Assembly: GCF_000002865.3 (NCBI RefSeq)
Contig: NW_001865046.1
Location: 860,131 to 883,123, forward strand
Reading direction: 5' to 3'
Source: Monosiga brevicollis MX1
Taxonomy: Eukaryota > Opisthokonta > Choanoflagellata > Craspedida > Salpingoecidae
DNA: 22,993 nucleotides
The position numbers and the translations under genes were made by a program. The first letter of the stretch is position 1, and each line of letters starts with the position of its first letter. This document shows positions 16,102 to 22,993 of the stretch, piece after piece. The notes beneath the pieces are model-generated. The model saw nothing but the letters and a program-made list of their open reading frames with translations. It was not told the DNA's origin and did no database searches.

Positions 16102-16224
16102 ATTTGCTTCGCTAATTCAGTAGTCTGTTCTCTGTTACGGAGTGACGAAGTAACAGGTGTATGTCAGGCGGGACAAAAACCGTCCGCCAAAAATTAACGA
16201 TCAGAGGAGCCAGGCTTGTCGACT
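16102..16224. other. Gap between the two capsid genes
   Basis: The gap between the capsid A stop and the probable capsid B start. It holds an inverted repeat CTGTTAC / GTAACAG (16132-16138 and 16150-16156), a relative of the hairpins at other gene borders. Start signals for capsid B are presumably here, but no clear TATA element is seen. Confidence 0.5.
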
Positions 16225-18237
16225 TTAGAATGGTTTGGTGACGTTTCGACCCACATCCACACTCCACACATATGGGGTCAGTGTGGTGACGATTACGCGT
16301 TGGGTGGTGGCGAAATCAAGATAGTTACTGCCACCTGGCGCGGCCGTTGCGTCACGGAGCGTCGTGTTCATCGTGAGTGAGGATACATCGTCAGGATCTG
16401 GCGAGTACATACCCACAAGACCCGCACCCTGGAGATTCCAACAATAGATTGGGCTGTTCATCCAGGTGTGAAAGGACAATGGTGGCTGTTGCTGATTAAT
16501 GCAACAGTCGACATAGCGGTCATACCAGTAAGCAAAGTGTTCACCCTGGGGCTGGTCGAGTTCTGGTTCGAGTTTGGTTGCGCCCCATTGGAGTGACATG
16601 GCGGTCGGGAGAGCAATTGGAGCGCTCACAAGTGACTGATCGGTTCGTTCATAATACTGTGCGAATGGACCGCTTCCAAATGCGGAGAGTGCTGGGTGCC
16701 CCTGGTAAGCTGAATCAGGGATAATTTGTACGCAAATGTAGCTTGGTCGCACACCGGATACCAAACCGCTTTGTGTGGTTGTTGTGTTTACTGGAGCTAG
16801 AAAGGATGTGTTGCGAACCATAACCTCCTCAAAGCGTAGGGGGCGCTCGACCAGCATCTCCGTGAACGCTTTGCGTGCGCCGTCCGCCATTTGTTTCGAC
16901 GTGTAATACACGCGAGGTTGACCCCTAAAGGTTACCTGGAGAGGCCAGTTTCCTGCATGCGCCTCGTCAACCACACTGTTGCGACCAATGCTTGTGTTGA
17001 GTTCGATGGTGATGCGGAGTGGTGTATTGGGGGGTAAGTATCCTGCCGCGAAAGCTGGACCCTGAAGGCTATAGGAGACCCAATTTGGCTTTTGAGCACC
17101 CTTCATGCGTGCACGCAATGAAGCGCTCTTAAGTGGATCGGTGCAATTCGCTCCACCCTCACCCATTACGCTGGCTGCCTTGATGGTGACGCCTGCCTCA
17201 ACAATGGCGGGGCGTGGGTACGCACCACCCTTCGAGAAGGTGACCATGTCGCGCGACACTTCGTTGTCATCGTCGACTAGACCGACGCGCAGGCCGCTTG
17301 TAATATAGTATGCGTTGGCCCATGCTTGCAGTGTCTTACGAATCTCGCGTGCAATGTTGTTAACTGTTGCGGTAATGCGGCCTGCACTGTAATCTGTCCA
17401 ATATGATGGGGGATTCAATTGCGTGTAAGCTACTTGTGGAAAGTTAAGTTGGGGATGGGTATTTGAGACAGTGTTAAATGAATCGTTGAATGCGTTTCGA
17501 ATGAGATCAAACGCCTCCACCACCATATCTTGTGTGATTGGTGTTCCATCTGGCGCCGGGAGTGATGTGGTTGGTGTTGCTTCGGATCCGATTGCTGCCT
17601 CGAGCAAAATGTTGCGCAAATCTCCAGCCGCAAAGACTTGGCGAATTGAATGACACAAGGTACCGACGGCGGCACCGTTAAAGTTGGTCGCGCTTGCGCC
17701 GATTTCCTCTGCGATTGCGTTATAAAGCTCCGCTCGTGTGGTTGGTGTGATTACCGTTCCATTGTGTGCCAACTCTGGTACAGTGGGTGGGGCAATCGAT
17801 ACCGCACCTCCTGTTAGCATGAGCGGTTCACCATGCTTCGTGTGTGCCATATCATCGCTACCAGTGATAGCGCGACGAATGAATGCACCGTAGGGGTAGC
17901 CATTGGTTTCGAGGTCGTCTTGGATGGGTGTCGAATTTACCTCGACTGCAATTTTACCAATCATGTTTTCGATGGGAAGCTCGGACAATGCCATGCCCAT
18001 GTCGGTGATGTTTGCACCGGCGTTATCTTCGATGGTAAGAAGACCGGTGAGGCGAAATGAGTCCATTTGGATGTGGCCTGATGAGGCTGGCACTTGGAAT
18101 TGGATCGAGCGTGACCCCGCAGTATAAGCACTGGCTGGGGTGACATACGCAGTGTTGACACTGTCCCACACAAATTCGCGACCCAAGGGTGGGGCGCCAT
18201 GCACCGAAGTGTCAATCGAGAGGTCAATGTCGGCCAT
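16225..18237 (-). CDS. Major capsid protein A (double jelly-roll)
   Basis: Hexon-like major capsid protein, 670 residues from the ATG at 18235-18237 (AACATGG context, start MADIDLSID). The frame is open 15 codons further up, but that ATG lies in the hairpin-bearing leader. The size fits Polinton/PLV capsid proteins (about 500-700). It shares with paralogue B an N-terminal beta-rich segment, ERPLR, VSGVRPSYI, YDRY and a beta-rich C-terminus, as expected for two jelly rolls in series. Trimers of such proteins form the flat facets of icosahedral capsids. It is the longer and uninterrupted copy, so it is the likely main facet protein. It lies between the small basic protein and capsid gene B. Confidence 0.83.
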   Translation of the reverse strand: MADIDLSIDTSVHGAPPLGREFVWDSVNTAYVTPASAYTAGSRSIQFQVPASSGHIQMDSFRLTGLLTIEDNAGANITDMGMALSELPIENMIGKIAVEVNSTPIQDDLETNGYPYGAFIRRAITGSDDMAHTKHGEPLMLTGGAVSIAPPTVPELAHNGTVITPTTRAELYNAIAEEIGASATNFNGAAVGTLCHSIRQVFAAGDLRNILLEAAIGSEATPTTSLPAPDGTPITQDMVVEAFDLIRNAFNDSFNTVSNTHPQLNFPQVAYTQLNPPSYWTDYSAGRITATVNNIAREIRKTLQAWANAYYITSGLRVGLVDDDNEVSRDMVTFSKGGAYPRPAIVEAGVTIKAASVMGEGGANCTDPLKSASLRARMKGAQKPNWVSYSLQGPAFAAGYLPPNTPLRITIELNTSIGRNSVVDEAHAGNWPLQVTFRGQPRVYYTSKQMADGARKAFTEMLVERPLRFEEVMVRNTSFLAPVNTTTTQSGLVSGVRPSYICVQIIPDSAYQGHPALSAFGSGPFAQYYERTDQSLVSAPIALPTAMSLQWGATKLEPELDQPQGEHFAYWYDRYVDCCINQQQPPLSFHTWMNSPIYCWNLQGAGLVGMYSPDPDDVSSLTMNTTLRDATAAPGGSNYLDFATTQRVIVTTLTPYVWSVDVGRNVTKPF

Positions 18238-18262
18238 GTTTGCTCGTGAGTAGTCAATTCTT

Positions 18263-18275
18263 GTTGCGGAGCAAC
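18263..18275. repeat. Hairpin GTTGCGGAGCAAC before capsid gene A
   Basis: A perfect five-base stem about 25 bases upstream of the capsid A start. Together with the adjoining bases (on the minus strand, hairpin then AAGAATTGAC) it is identical to the block before the small gene at 18638. Two genes thus share a leader block that may be promoter-related. Confidence 0.85.
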
Positions 18276-18344
18276 GTGTCACGAAGTCGTTGCGTAGTCG
18301 TTGCGTTGCAGCGTGTATGTGTGGCTCAAAAAATATCCCCGAGC

Positions 18345-18350
18345 TTTATT
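18345..18350 (-). terminator. Probable poly(A) signal AATAAA
   Basis: AATAAA on the minus strand 25 bases after the stop of the small basic protein gene, a normal position for a eukaryotic polyadenylation signal. Confidence 0.45.
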
Positions 18351-18374
18351 CAAAATTAGCGTACCCCTACGCCC

Positions 18375-18638
18375 CTAACCGTATAGCTCGCTTATTTTAT
18401 CGTGCGCGCTCTTGACGTCATCGTGTGCGCGTTTGAGATCCTTGTACACGCTCTCGCCTTGCCGGACCGTGCGTGAAACTGTCTTGGCCATTTTTCCTAC
18501 CTTTTTCAGGCCGCTTAGGAAGCCTGCGCCGCGCATGTGTACGGTCATCAACTCACCGCCCTCTTGTCGTTCACCATGATGCTCACGATGACTGTGGATG
18601 AACACAGCCGCCGCGTGTGCCGGATCGAGTCGCCCCAT
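18375..18638 (-). CDS. Small basic virion protein, protein VI/X-like, with adenain-type site
   Basis: 87 residues from the ATG at 18636-18638. The first 34 residues are His-rich and may be a pro-segment. MRGAG follows at residues 35-39, which fits the adenovirus protease pattern (M/I/L)-X-G-X before G. Cleavage would release a 49-residue basic amphipathic peptide that starts GFLSGLKKVGKMAK. This resembles the membrane-active or DNA-binding core peptides of adenoviruses (VI, X) and the small GGFF-type proteins of PLVs. It stands between the penton-like and capsid A genes, which supports a virion role. The processing is inferred from the motif and from the protease gene nearby. Confidence 0.65.
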   Translation of the reverse strand: MGRLDPAHAAAVFIHSHREHHGERQEGGELMTVHMRGAGFLSGLKKVGKMAKTVSRTVRQGESVYKDLKRAHDDVKSAHDKISELYG

Positions 18639-18653
18639 TTTGGGTCAATTCTT

Positions 18654-18666
18654 GTTGCGGAGCAAC
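18654..18666. repeat. Hairpin GTTGCGGAGCAAC before the small basic gene
   Basis: The same hairpin as at 18263-18275, with 23 bases of shared sequence in total (hairpin plus AAGAATTGAC on the minus strand). It lies 15 bases upstream of the small basic gene start. Confidence 0.85.
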
Positions 18667-18737
18667 TATTAGCGTTCGCCAATAAACTTCGTAACTGGTA
18701 TCGAAGTGCAAAAAGTTTGTGGTGGCGAATTTTAACT

Positions 18738-19193
18738 TCAGCTTCGCCGAACGTGTCGAAGTGCAAACACAATCAGCGCTTCGGTTGTCGTCGACTGAAC
18801 CACACTGCCGTCACCGAGCGAGATTTCAATTTCAACCGATGAGAAGTTGCTCGATGCGAGCGGTCGCCACTGAACGACTGCGCTGCTTTCTTCGAATGCG
18901 TGCGTTGTACCGTTCTGATTCAACAACACGCGGACAAGATTTGTATCCTCTTGGTTTACTACGACCGTGGGTTTGCATAGGCTGCTATAGACAAATACGT
19001 CATCGTTTGTAAGAGGCGCATCCGAGCCGTAGCGTGCTTGAACTAGTGCCATTTCCCAGTCACCTGTCTCATCGTCTAGAGAGATTTGTCGCCCGAGCTC
19101 GCATACAAAGTAGTTGTTTCCTGAGCGTTTATGTACGCCATCGCCTGCCGAGGAGAGTGTGAGGAATTGGTAGCCCTGTGCACCGTGCGACAT
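18738..19193 (-). CDS. Penton-like minor capsid protein (single jelly-roll)
   Basis: 151 residues from the ATG at 19191-19193. The order of motifs follows the Polinton/PLV penton family: a start with NYFVCELGRQISL, then GDWEMALVQARY (family pattern: G-x-W-E-V-A-L), VFVYSSLCKP, TNLVRVL, and a C-terminus PLASSNFSSVEIEI with a final FALRHVRR strand. Penton proteins fill the five-fold vertices of double jelly-roll capsids. It is short for the family, and the C-terminal edge reaches close to the next intergenic hairpin. It follows the coiled-coil gene by only 12 bases, so the two are probably expressed together. Confidence 0.72.
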   Translation of the reverse strand: MSHGAQGYQFLTLSSAGDGVHKRSGNNYFVCELGRQISLDDETGDWEMALVQARYGSDAPLTNDDVFVYSSLCKPTVVVNQEDTNLVRVLLNQNGTTHAFEESSAVVQWRPLASSNFSSVEIEISLGDGSVVQSTTTEALIVFALRHVRRS

Positions 19194-19205
19194 GACGACT
19201 GTTTA

Positions 19206-20765
19206 TTATTGTAGAATATTTTTCAGGGCGTGGAAATGATGGCCCAGGTGGCGGCGCATGCGGTGCGCGACCCGGAGTGCATGGGATTTGCCGTGGCGGA
19301 GGAGTGCGTCTTCAACCTCACCGAGCGCAACCTCGCGCGGGTCTTCCGGACCACCTGATTGGATGAGAAGACCGTGGCCGGTTTGCGTGAGGCCTTGCGC
19401 TTCATACTCAGGAGTGAACTTGAAACTTTTTCCACTCTTTTCTAGAATGCCTGCCTTCACAAATTTGTTTAAAACACTTTCAGTAAATGGTGGGACTTTA
19501 TGGTCATTACTCGTCTTACTAAACGTTGCGATTGTATGTAGTGCTCGTGCTGCACTCTTTTTGTTTGCTTCACTTGAAAGTAATTGTTCAACCAGCACAG
19601 GTTGAACACGGGAGTTTGTGAGCGTGTTGTATACGTCATTGTTTACACCTACGCGTTGTGCTGCACTGGAACTACCACCTAGTGCGACTGTGCGCTTTTG
19701 CGCAGCTGTTGCCTTTTGCCCGAATGGGGGTGCAGCATGTGCTGCTGTATCCGTGTCAGGCGGTGCACCCTGAACCTGTTGTCCCTGTGGTGTCGAAAAT
19801 GAATCGGGGGGGTCGCTTGCTGGTGGTGTTTGTGGGCGTTGTGGGGTTTGTTGCGTTATGCGTGCGAGGGATTCCAACTTGTCTAGTGTTTTGCCTGCGA
19901 ATGAATCGTTGTCATTTGTATTCAGTGCGTCCTTTGTGACGTCTGCGGATGCTTTGATCGCATCCCGAGCGTCTTTTACCGATTGGTCGACATTATCGAG
20001 TTTTGTTAGGTTTTGTTCTGCAAATGAGCCTGCGTTTGCTGGGTTGAGCTGCGCGATGACTGCTCCAATTGCTTTTTTCAGCTTTGGAAGTTCGCTTGTG
20101 TCCCCTTTTACTGCTGATGCTGTTGCCGCTAAGCTTGTCAAGGCTGCGTTCAGGGGAGCTGTGTTGGTGTCCACGTTTTGCGTTGCTGTCGCTACGTCGG
20201 CCACACCTTTTTCGACGTTCGTGATCGCACTTTCGAGTGAGCGCGCCGATGCTGACTGACGCGCCGCCGTTTGAAGTGCCGTTAATCCATCGAGCAGTTT
20301 TGAGGCCTCGCTTGGCGTGAGACGTCCGCTTACGCGCGCCGCACGCACCTCGTTCTCATATGCACGGCGAAGTTCTGCTGCGAGCTCGATGGCCGCTCGC
20401 TGATCGGCTGTGCGCGTGGCTTCATCCACTGCCTCTGCGGCGGCGGCGGCTTGAATGGCGTCTCGCGTCTCATCCCCTATTTCGGGTTCGTCGTCCATTT
20501 CTCGTTCCCGTGACAGGGCACCGTTGAGGATTGCCTCGCGCTCCTTTTGTTCCGCTTCTGTGAGTTGTCGTGCACGTCGTCGGGGGCCGAACATGCGTTT
20601 GAATTGCTCGATGGCATCATTGGTGGCCGTCGCGGATGCCTCTCGTTCAGTTTCTGCCGAGAGCTCCGCTGGATCCCACGTCGCGTAGGGATTCGTGGGC
20701 GGCTTTCGGGCCGGTGGTGGGCCCTTCATAAATTCCTTCCCGAGGTTGACGTAACGTGGCGCCAT
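19206..20765 (-). CDS. Large Ala-rich coiled-coil protein, putative virion protein
   Basis: 519 residues from the ATG at 20763-20765 (start MAPRYVNLGKEF); 14 further codons upstream are open but overlap the divergent promoter. The N-terminus is Pro-rich (PPPARKPPTNPY). Residues about 50-310 are Ala/Asp/Glu/Arg-rich helix with many heptad-like stretches. A Pro/Gln/Thr/Ser-rich linker follows (about 320-370). Residues 390-460 read like a small helical domain. The C-terminus is basic and His-rich (RVAHRMRRHLGHHFHALK), which could bind DNA. I do not recognise the family. Its place at the head of the virion block and its composition suggest an internal scaffold or core protein, by inference only. 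Confidence 0.75.
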   Translation of the reverse strand: MAPRYVNLGKEFMKGPPPARKPPTNPYATWDPAELSAETEREASATATNDAIEQFKRMFGPRRRARQLTEAEQKEREAILNGALSREREMDDEPEIGDETRDAIQAAAAAEAVDEATRTADQRAAIELAAELRRAYENEVRAARVSGRLTPSEASKLLDGLTALQTAARQSASARSLESAITNVEKGVADVATATQNVDTNTAPLNAALTSLAATASAVKGDTSELPKLKKAIGAVIAQLNPANAGSFAEQNLTKLDNVDQSVKDARDAIKASADVTKDALNTNDNDSFAGKTLDKLESLARITQQTPQRPQTPPASDPPDSFSTPQGQQVQGAPPDTDTAAHAAPPFGQKATAAQKRTVALGGSSSAAQRVGVNNDVYNTLTNSRVQPVLVEQLLSSEANKKSAARALHTIATFSKTSNDHKVPPFTESVLNKFVKAGILEKSGKSFKFTPEYEAQGLTQTGHGLLIQSGGPEDPREVALGEVEDALLRHGKSHALRVAHRMRRHLGHHFHALKNILQ

Positions 20766-20818
20766 TGCAAAGTTTCCTGTATGCGTATATATATGATATC
20801 TCTTCACTCATCGAAAAA
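20766..20818. promoter_or_regulatory. Short divergent promoter between coiled-coil gene and ATPase 1
   Basis: Only 53 bases separate two divergent start codons. They contain GCGTATATATATGATATC, a good TATA-like element. The right end of the gap, from 20794 through the ATPase ATG to 20831, is identical over 38 bases to 21634-21671 before the second ATPase copy, so the duplication carried the promoter along. Confidence 0.6.
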
Positions 20819-21505
20819 ATGAGCGTTGATGTTGCACCCAAGATGCCCTTCCGGATGCTCGTTGCGGGTTCGTCTGGGAGTGGTAAGACTCTTGCTACTT
20901 GTGACATGCTTTTGACGCATTACAGTCCTCACCAAGGCGTTGAGCGTCTTGTGTGGCTTGCGCCAGAATATTCTCTTACACAGCCTGCTGTTGAGGCTAT
21001 GTCTTCTGCCTACCCCAAGTTTATTGCCATTGATGGGAGTGATGGGTGGACTGATGAGGTTAAGGAAAAGATTATGTCGGCATTGGAGAAAGGGCGCTCG
21101 CGTGGTAAAAATAAGGCTTATCCCAATGATACTATTGTTGTGATTGATGACATGGTTTGTGCCACAAAGCGGAGCAACTTCACTGGTATGTTGTTTACCA
21201 CCGCTCGCCATCTTGGTGTGTCGTTGATTGAATTGGCTCAGCGTATATTTCCCGATGGGAAATCTGCTCGCACTCAGCGTCTCAACACTGATATTTTCAT
21301 GTTATTTCGTTTCTCTGGTGCTGGTGAGGTATTGCATTTGTTACAACAGATTGAAGATAAAGAACGTGCAAAGGAATTGTATGATGTTTACCGAGGCATT
21401 ATTAAGCGCGACGTACATGGGTACCTTTTATTTGATACAATGCAGCCGGAGGGGTCACCAAAAAGATTTCGTGACTCGAGCATGTTGCGCGGTATGGTGG
21501 TTTAA
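20819..21505 (+). CDS. DNA packaging ATPase, copy 1 (FtsK/HerA, A32-like)
   Basis: Genome packaging motor of the A32/PLV type, 228 residues from ATG 20819. Walker A is GSSGSGKT at residues 17-24 and Walker B is IVVIDDMV at 106-113. The C-terminal half carries NTDIFMLFRF, the usual strand after the sensor region. Such ATPases pump viral DNA into preformed capsids. An upstream in-frame extension of 21 codons exists but lies in the promoter block, so the later ATG is preferred. The stop overlaps, in TTAA, the stop of the relic of the convergent gene (21502). It is paired with a second copy 153 bases downstream. Confidence 0.93.
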   Translation: MSVDVAPKMPFRMLVAGSSGSGKTLATCDMLLTHYSPHQGVERLVWLAPEYSLTQPAVEAMSSAYPKFIAIDGSDGWTDEVKEKIMSALEKGRSRGKNKAYPNDTIVVIDDMVCATKRSNFTGMLFTTARHLGVSLIELAQRIFPDGKSARTQRLNTDIFMLFRFSGAGEVLHLLQQIEDKERAKELYDVYRGIIKRDVHGYLLFDTMQPEGSPKRFRDSSMLRGMVV

Positions 21506-21576
21506 CCCATTGTCGCCTCTGCTTCCATGGTCAGCTGCAAAGGGCGTCGTTCACCATCGTAAAGTCTCCGTGACAT
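21502..21576 (-). pseudogene. Relic of the 3' end of the protein VI-like gene
   Basis: The 75 bases after ATPase 1 match the last part of the gene at 22357-22860 (TAAAGTCTCCGTGAC, GGGCGTCGTTC and GCCTCTGCTTCC are shared). About 17 bases are missing in the middle, which breaks the frame. It is a leftover from the tandem duplication that made the second ATPase, and shows that the copied unit ran from the coiled-coil gene start through the ATPase into this gene's end. Confidence 0.88.
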
Positions 21577-21658
21577 GGAGTCATTGCAAATATTTTTTGC
21601 GTGCGTTTTTCTTTTTTCCCGGATATACACATTTGATATCTCTTCACTCATCGAAAAA
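21577..21658. promoter_or_regulatory. Duplicated promoter block before ATPase 2
   Basis: It begins with GTCATTGCAAA, a copy of the coiled-coil gene start region (20762-20772), so the left breakpoint of the duplicated unit is near that start codon. The proximal part, 21634-21658, is identical to the copy 1 promoter, but the part further upstream has changed to a T-rich tract. The TATATATA run of copy 1 is replaced by GGATATACAC, so expression may differ. Confidence 0.6.
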
Positions 21659-22360
21659 ATGAGCGTTGATGGTGCGCCCGAGACCCCTTTCCAGATGCCC
21701 TTCCGAATGCTCGTCGCGGGTTCATCTGGGAGCGGCAAGACTCATGCCACTTGTGACATGCTCTTGTCGCATTACAGTCCTCACCAAGGCGTTGAGCGAC
21801 TTGTGTGGCTTGCGCCAGAATATTCTCTATCTCAACCGCGGGTTCAGGCTTTGTCATCTACCTACCCCAAGTTTATTGCCATTGATGGGAGTGATGGGTG
21901 GACTGATGAGGTGAAGGAAAAGATTATGTCGGCATTGGAGAAAGGGCGCTCGCGTGGAAAAAATGATGAATATCCCAACGATACTATTCTTGTGATTGAT
22001 GACATGGTTTGTTCTTCGGAGCGGGACAACTTCAATGCCAGCATGATGGTTACCGCCATTAGCCATTTTGGTGTGTCGTTGATTAAATTGACTCAGCGTA
22101 TATTTACTAACGAGTGCTCCGATCGCACGCTGCGTATCAACTGTGATATTTTCATGTTGTTTCGTTTCTCTATGACGATTGAGGTATTGGAGTTGTTACA
22201 ACAGCTTGAAGACGAAGAACGTGCAAATGAATTGTTTGCTGTTTATCATGGCATCATCAATCGGGACAAACATGGGTACCTTTTAATTGACACATTGCAG
22301 TCGTGGAGGTCACCAAAAAGAATTCGTGACTCGAGCATGTTGGGCGGTATGGTGGTTTAA
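21659..22360 (+). CDS. DNA packaging ATPase, copy 2
   Basis: 233 residues from ATG 21659, with intact Walker A (GSSGSGKT) and Walker B (ILVIDDMV). The first half is nearly the same as copy 1, apart from a five-residue insertion (ETPFQ) after residue 7. The DNA around 21770-21960 differs from copy 1 at only a few bases. After Walker B the copies part ways: the segment around residues 119-170 holds many amino-acid changes (for example copy 1 FPDGKSARTQRLN, copy 2 FTNECSDRTLRIN). Both are open to the end, which argues that copy 2 is kept for a purpose or is quite recent. The stop overlaps that of the convergent gene (TTAA at 22357-22360). Confidence 0.93.
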   Translation: MSVDGAPETPFQMPFRMLVAGSSGSGKTHATCDMLLSHYSPHQGVERLVWLAPEYSLSQPRVQALSSTYPKFIAIDGSDGWTDEVKEKIMSALEKGRSRGKNDEYPNDTILVIDDMVCSSERDNFNASMMVTAISHFGVSLIKLTQRIFTNECSDRTLRINCDIFMLFRFSMTIEVLELLQQLEDEERANELFAVYHGIINRDKHGYLLIDTLQSWRSPKRIRDSSMLGGMVV

Positions 22361-22860
22361 CCCATTGCCGCCTCTGCTTCCGTTGCCAGCTGCAAGGCAC
22401 GCTCTCCGGTTGAGAGGGCGTCGTTCGCCATTGTAAAGTCTCCGTGACTTGCATCTCGCGCTGCCTTTTTGGCGCCCGTTGCCGCCGAATTGAGGAGTTC
22501 AAAGGGGGTGCCTACGATGTTGCCTACCTTGTGAACCACGTGTTTGATGCCATGCCAGAGCTTTTTGAAGAAGCCTCCGCCTTGCATATGCTCTGCGAGC
22601 TTTGTATGGAGTGGTTCGTCATGTTCTGAACCATCGCGTGCGAGGTCTTCTAGCAGTTGTTTTTCATGTGGTTCGACGTTCTCAGCCTTGTGTAGTTCAG
22701 CGTGGTGGGCTAGCTTTGCGCCAACTCGCATGGCGCGTCGGAACGCATGGCCTGCGGCTTTAAATAGTGCCTTTGCCTCCTTCGGTTCGCCGGCGCTCAG
22801 GATGTGGAAGTGTGGCGCGTGGCGCTTGAGCTCCAACAGGTCTTCTTGCGTGATCGTCAT
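22357..22860 (-). CDS. Protein VI-like virion protein with adenain-type site
   Basis: 167 residues from the ATG at 22858-22860. Residues 1-91 are helical, His/Lys/Glu-rich. MQGGG follows at 92-96, a fit to the adenovirus protease pattern (M/I/L)-X-G-G before X. The peptide after it, GFFKKLWHGIKHVVHKVG, is a strongly amphipathic basic helix like the membrane-lytic helix of adenovirus protein VI. The C-terminus is Ala-rich. The same layout (acidic or His-rich leader, Gly-rich site, basic helix) appears in the 87-residue protein at 18375-18638. It probably acts inside the capsid or in membrane passage, by analogy. It is convergent with ATPase 2 and its 3' end was partly duplicated. Confidence 0.72.
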   Translation of the reverse strand: MTITQEDLLELKRHAPHFHILSAGEPKEAKALFKAAGHAFRRAMRVGAKLAHHAELHKAENVEPHEKQLLEDLARDGSEHDEPLHTKLAEHMQGGGFFKKLWHGIKHVVHKVGNIVGTPFELLNSAATGAKKAARDASHGDFTMANDALSTGERALQLATEAEAAMG

Positions 22861-22900
22861 GGTTGCGTATTATGGGGTGTGACAAAATCTGGCGCGAAAA

Positions 22901-22993
22901 TTACATTGGTATGACCTCCTCCAGACGCTCCAGACGCGGAGCATCTTCGTCTTCTTCGTCTTGTGCGTCTTCCTGATGCTCCAGGCGCTCTTC
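22901..22993 (-). CDS. Partial gene, acidic C-terminal tail
   Basis: An open frame enters from the right edge and ends with TAA at 22901-22903. The 30 visible residues are very acidic (EDAQDEEDEDAP, then LERLEEVIPM). It points the same way as the protein VI-like gene and ends 40 bases before its start, so it is probably part of the same leftward series. Nothing more can be said without the rest of the gene. Confidence 0.55.
   Translation of the reverse strand, partial: EERLEHQEDAQDEEDEDAPRLERLEEVIPM

Noticed and set aside
14577-18237. LXGG matches in the capsid proteins as protease sites
   Set aside because: LRGG in protein B and LTGG in protein A fit the loose pattern, but they lie inside jelly-roll regions with no junction-like context, and such short matches arise by chance.

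Overview
The window joins a eukaryotic chromosome to a large integrated DNA virus. Bases 1 to about 4,300 are host-like. A spliced casein kinase 1 gene of the gamma type (three exons, GT-AG introns of 178 and 120 nt) lies beside CT and CA microsatellites, and the start of a possible zinc-finger gene leaves the left edge on the minus strand. The kinase is very animal-like, so a single-celled relative of animals such as a choanoflagellate is a reasonable guess, but this is inference.

From about 5,300 to the right edge the genes form a Polinton / Polinton-like virus (PLV) set. The left part carries integration and replication genes: a DDE integrase with a C-terminal chromodomain, a Cys-rich zinc protein on the opposite strand, an SF3 helicase, and a family B DNA polymerase whose N-terminal half looks like an OTU-type cysteine protease. 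A 600-base repeat zone (11,865-12,473) separates these from a minus-strand virion block. In order of transcription that block holds a long Ala-rich coiled-coil protein, a penton-like single jelly-roll protein, a small basic protein VI/X-like peptide, two different double jelly-roll major capsid proteins, an adenain-like maturation protease and a class 3 lipase. To the right are two tandem copies of the FtsK/HerA-type packaging ATPase on the plus strand. They are followed by a convergent protein VI-like gene and the acidic tail of one more minus-strand gene cut by the edge. The right end of the element is not in the window. The left end probably lies at or near an inverted repeat at 5,304-5,498.

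Together the genes cover chromosomal integration, DNA replication, capsid building, genome packaging and proteolytic maturation, so the element was, or recently was, a complete virus and not just a transposon. The most unusual points are the pair of divergent major capsid paralogues, the recent tandem duplication of the packaging ATPase with a broken piece of the neighbouring gene left between the copies, the OTU-like/PolB fusion with no visible exonuclease, and adenain-type cleavage motifs in exactly the two small basic virion proteins. Reading frames look broken near the ends of three genes (capsid B, lipase, helicase). Either the copy has begun to decay or the assembly holds indel errors; the sequence alone cannot decide.
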